From NCBI GenBank assembly GCA_036835375.1, contig DAITMB010000161.1, positions 1 to 9,829 on the forward strand: a stretch of 9,829 bases of DNA. The letters run 5' to 3'. Both the position numbers and the translations under genes were made by a program. Each line of letters starts with the position of its first letter. Position 1 is the stretch's first letter. Under the pieces are notes generated by a model. That model was given only the letters and a program-made list of their open reading frames with translations. It searched no databases and was not told the DNA's origin. Source of the stretch: JANQTF01 sp036835375 (GTDB lineage: Bacteria > Bacteroidota > Bacteroidia > J057). This document shows positions 7,519-9,829 of the stretch, piece after piece.

Positions 7519-8169
7519 ATGCACCACACCCTCATCACCTTCCCCGAGATACGCCTCAAGACCCGCGACGCGCACAAGCTGCGGGGGTATTTTGGACAAT
7601 TGTTCAGGGAGCATTCGCCGCTGCTACACAACCACTATGAGGACGGGCGCTTTCGCTATGCCTATCCGATGGTGCAGTACAAGGTGCTGGATGGCGTGCC
7701 GACGCTGGTGGGGATCGGGGAGGGGAGTGAACTGCTCACGTCGCTGTTTTTGAAGATGGGGCAGATCGAGATTGAAGGCCAGGTTTATCCTGTGCTTCAT
7801 AAGCACATTCGCAATGAGGTGGTGACGCCCAGCATCAATGGCAGCTTGCATCGCTACCGATTTGCTACGCTCTGGATGGCCCTCAACCAGAAAAATTATC
7901 CTTCCTATACCCAGGCAGATGAGAAGGGGCAGCAACAGTTGCTCAAGCGCATCCTCACCAATCAACTCATCGCCTTTTTGCGGGCGGTGGAGGCACCCAC
8001 CGATCAGCAGCTCATGGTGAGTCATGAGGTGCAGCCGCGCAAGACGATGTTCAAAGACCAGCAAATGATTGCTTTCACGGGGTCTTTTGTGGCGAATGTG
8101 TGGCTGCCGGAGGCGGTAGGCATCGGCAAATCGGTGAGTCGTGGATTTGGAACGGTGATTCGGGAGTGA
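7519..8169 (+). CDS. cas6: Cas6, precursor-crRNA endoribonuclease
   Basis: This 216-residue protein shows the Cas6 glycine-rich loop near its C terminus, GIGKSVSRGFGT (201-212). The N-terminal ferredoxin-like half includes NHYEDGRFRYAYPMVQYKV (38-56), the conserved block in which the strand after the helix enters the RNA site. Histidines at 37 and 39 (LHNHY) are candidates for the catalytic general base or acid, but this is inferred from position only. Cas6 cuts within CRISPR repeats to leave the 8-nt 5' tag. The gene starts 2 bp after the cas3 stop, so it belongs to the same transcript. Its TGA (8167-8169) directly abuts the stop of the opposing nuclease gene. In many type I-B loci cas6 comes first; here it is last in the plus-strand run. 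Parts look more G+C-rich than cas8b-cas3. Confidence 0.92.
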   Translation: MHHTLITFPEIRLKTRDAHKLRGYFGQLFREHSPLLHNHYEDGRFRYAYPMVQYKVLDGVPTLVGIGEGSELLTSLFLKMGQIEIEGQVYPVLHKHIRNEVVTPSINGSLHRYRFATLWMALNQKNYPSYTQADEKGQQQLLKRILTNQLIAFLRAVEAPTDQQLMVSHEVQPRKTMFKDQQMIAFTGSFVANVWLPEAVGIGKSVSRGFGTVIRE

Positions 8170-8841
8170 TCACGCCTGGAGAAGGCGAAGGAGTTCTTTG
8201 AGATTGGCTTCGGCGTCGAAAAACGCCTCGATCTGTGTGTGGAAATCACGGATGGCAACGCAGGTGATCGGGCCGCTGCCGGATTTGAGGACCAGGTCAT
8301 ATTCGCCGGACTCGTCGAGGCGATATTGTTCCACCCAACCGGCGACCGGATCCACGATCCAATATTCCCGCACCTGATGGGCGCGATAGTCGTCGAACTT
8401 GACGCCGCGGTCGTTGCTTGCGGTCTTTTTGGAGAGGACTTCCACCACGAGGTCAGGAGCCGGAAAGAGGCTTTGGCCTTCGGTGAAGTGCTGGGATTTT
8501 TCCAGGGCGAAGAAGCAGATATCAGGCTCGTAATCATTTCGAGTGAGGCGAACCATCACCTTCTCGTAGCCTACATAGCCGAGGTTGTGAAGATTAACAT
8601 AGGTGTCCACCAACTTGTAGATTCTCCCCGAAGCATCGTTATGCTCCTTTTTCACCGGAGAATGAATGACGATTTCTCCGTTGATGAATTCTGCTTTTTC
8701 ATACTCGGTGATGTCGTTGTAAAAAGCTTCTCTCTTTTGCCGCTCTGCCGCGAGGGCAAGATGCACCTGCTCCACGATTTGGGGAGCGGTGGGAAAGGAG
8801 AGAATTCTATTGATCAGGTCTTGAGAAGATCGCCGAACCAT
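8170..8841 (-). CDS. Uma2-family PD-(D/E)XK nuclease, inverted between cas6 and cas1
   Basis: The ATG at 8841 (reading leftwards) gives 223 residues. A TTG start at 8892 would add 17 residues but would lie 5 bp from the cas1 ATG, so I prefer the ATG. Family hallmarks are KAEFINGEIVIHSPV (49-63), YEPDICFF with D107, PDLVVEVLSKKT with D130 and E134, K148 in RGVKFDDY, and REYWIVDP (158-165). This is the restriction-like active-site pattern of Uma2/DUF820 proteins, and it appears intact. The cellular function of Uma2 proteins is poorly defined; many occur in multiple copies in cyanobacteria and other bacteria. The gene sits where type I-B loci often carry cas4, another PD-(D/E)XK nuclease, but Uma2 lacks the Cas4 cysteine cluster. 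It may be an inserted cargo gene or a functional partner; the sequence does not decide. A plus-strand open frame at 8239-8991 is its antisense shadow. Confidence 0.9.
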   Translation of the reverse strand: MVRRSSQDLINRILSFPTAPQIVEQVHLALAAERQKREAFYNDITEYEKAEFINGEIVIHSPVKKEHNDASGRIYKLVDTYVNLHNLGYVGYEKVMVRLTRNDYEPDICFFALEKSQHFTEGQSLFPAPDLVVEVLSKKTASNDRGVKFDDYRAHQVREYWIVDPVAGWVEQYRLDESGEYDLVLKSGSGPITCVAIRDFHTQIEAFFDAEANLKELLRLLQA

Positions 8842-8897
8842 GGCCAGAATTATTTGACTCAATATACGGGTATTCAACCCAAAAATCTTCAACGAGT
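8842..8897. promoter_or_regulatory. Divergent 56-bp intergenic region of the Uma2 and cas1 genes
   Basis: These 56 bp must hold or lie near the start signals of both genes, because cas1 can no longer be read simply as the next gene after cas6 without crossing an antisense gene. A small perfect inverted repeat, GGGT-ATTCA-ACCC, lies at 8868-8880. The stretch at 8850-8870 is A/T-rich. I see no clear -35/-10 pair and no Bacteroidota-type -33/-7 pair on either strand, so any promoter call is tentative. The cas1 promoter could also lie inside the Uma2 gene. Confidence 0.3.
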
Positions 8898-9829
8898 ATG
8901 TCTTTTCATCTCTTTATCCAAACGCCTGGCACCTATGTGCATGTGCACGATCAGATGTTTCAGATTCGCATCAAGGTCGGGAATGAAGTAAAGAAGCACG
9001 ACTTTGCGGCGCAGAAGGTGACGGCGATTCTGATGCAGACGGGCGCTGCTTTGAGCACAGACGCGATTGCGTTGGCGCTGAAGCACAATGTGGACATTGT
9101 GTTGGTAAACTATGATGGGCAGCCACTGGGTCGATTTTGGCACGCCAAGTTGGGGAGCACCACGCGGATCCGAAAGCGGCAACTGGAGGCGAGCCTCAAT
9201 GAGGAAGGTCTCGCGATGGTGAAGAGCTGGCTGGAAGCGAAATTAGAGAATCAAATGGAGTATTTGTTGGATTTGCGGAAGCACCGCGAGGGGATGGCTG
9301 GGGAGCTAAGCCGGCTGGCCGAAAAGATTGGGGCGTTTCGGGACAAAATCGCGACGGTGCAGGGCGATCAAGTAGAGGAGGTAGCGGACTCAATCCGAGG
9401 TTGGGAAGGAAGTGCAGGCCGGGCATATTTTGAGGGATTGGCCCTAGCGATTCCGAGTAAGTATTCATTTTCGGGACGTAGCATGCGTCCGGCCAAGGAC
9501 GCTTTCAATGCTGCGCTCAACTATGCCTATGGCGTAATGTATAGCCGGGTGGAGAAGGCCTTGATGTTGGCTGGATTGGATCCCTATGTGGGGTTTATGC
9601 ACCGGGATGACTACAATACGAAGAGTCTTGTGTTTGACTTCATTGAGCCTTATCGTATCCATGCGGAGCGGGTGGTGTTTCGGCTGTTTAGCGGGAAGCT
9701 CATTCGGGATGCGCATTTTGAGCAGATATCCGGAGGGCATCGGCTGAATGCGGAGGGAAAACCCGTGCTGGTCGATCGGCTGTTTGACTATTTGGAGACG
9801 GACAAGATCCGCCATCGGGGCCGCAACTT
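8898..9829 (+). CDS. cas1: Cas1 integrase, 3' end cut by the window
   Basis: The frame from ATG 8898 stays open to the last base, giving 310 complete codons; the usual Cas1 length is about 320-345, so little is missing. The N-terminal beta domain covers about residues 1-75 (HLFIQTPGTYVHVHDQMFQIRI onward, with VDIVLVNYDGQPLGRFWH at 65-82). The helical catalytic domain shows the metal ligands E170 in WEGSAGRAYF, H235 in GFMHRDDYN and D247 in SLVFDFIEPYR, with E250 after it. Cas1 binds Cas2 and inserts prespacers at the leader end of the array. The all-present ligand set argues for a working adaptation enzyme. The gene reads away from the Uma2 gene and has no evident Shine-Dalgarno sequence. Cas2 and the array are expected downstream of the window. 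Confidence 0.97.
   Translation, partial: MSFHLFIQTPGTYVHVHDQMFQIRIKVGNEVKKHDFAAQKVTAILMQTGAALSTDAIALALKHNVDIVLVNYDGQPLGRFWHAKLGSTTRIRKRQLEASLNEEGLAMVKSWLEAKLENQMEYLLDLRKHREGMAGELSRLAEKIGAFRDKIATVQGDQVEEVADSIRGWEGSAGRAYFEGLALAIPSKYSFSGRSMRPAKDAFNAALNYAYGVMYSRVEKALMLAGLDPYVGFMHRDDYNTKSLVFDFIEPYRIHAERVVFRLFSGKLIRDAHFEQISGGHRLNAEGKPVLVDRLFDYLETDKIRHRGRN

Noticed and set aside
8842..8892. TTG start at 8892 for the Uma2 gene
   Set aside because: The ATG at 8841 keeps all family motifs, and the TTG start would leave only 5 bp to the divergent cas1 ATG. It remains possible but is less likely.
8239..8991. A 250-codon plus-strand open frame overlapping the Uma2 and cas1 genes
   Set aside because: It is antisense to the Uma2 gene, whose family motifs are clear, and runs out of frame into cas1. 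No recognisable domain is seen in it.
9465..9815. Minus-strand open frame of 116 codons within cas1
   Set aside because: It lies opposite the catalytic domain of cas1, whose metal ligands are clear on the plus strand; it is a shadow frame.

Overview
The window holds most of a type I-B CRISPR-Cas locus. No CRISPR array is visible. The layout is: a 42-bp tandem repeat interrupted by an assembly gap (1-320); a WYL-family regulator gene (372-1289); a tightly packed plus-strand run cas8b-cas7-cas5-cas3-cas6 (1320-8169); a minus-strand Uma2-family PD-(D/E)XK nuclease gene (8170-8841); and the first 310 codons of cas1 (8898 to the window end). The subtype call rests on the Csh2-type Cas7, the large Cas8b/Csh1-like subunit, the fused HD-helicase Cas3 and a separate Cas6.

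The organism is most likely a member of Bacteroidota, perhaps of the Saprospiria kind. The start codons lack convincing Shine-Dalgarno sequences and are often preceded by A/T-rich or A-rich bases, and the Cas6, Cas1 and Uma2 sequences resemble forms I associate with that phylum. This is an inference from recall and not a proven placement.

From established knowledge of the families, Cas6 cuts precursor crRNA. Cas8b, Cas5 and several Cas7 copies form Cascade on the crRNA and find target DNA. Cas3 then unwinds and degrades the target. Cas1, with a Cas2 that must lie outside the window, inserts new spacers. The WYL protein sits 30 bp upstream of cas8b on the same strand and is the likely regulator; an imperfect palindrome covers its start codon.

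The most unusual point is the region between cas6 and cas1. Type I-B loci commonly carry cas4 beside cas1, and Cas4 is itself a PD-(D/E)XK nuclease. Here an inverted Uma2 gene from the same fold superfamily occupies that slot. Its stop codon abuts the cas6 stop with no base between, and its 5' end lies close to the divergent cas1 start. No cas4 is seen, and no cas2 either, although both could lie downstream of the window.
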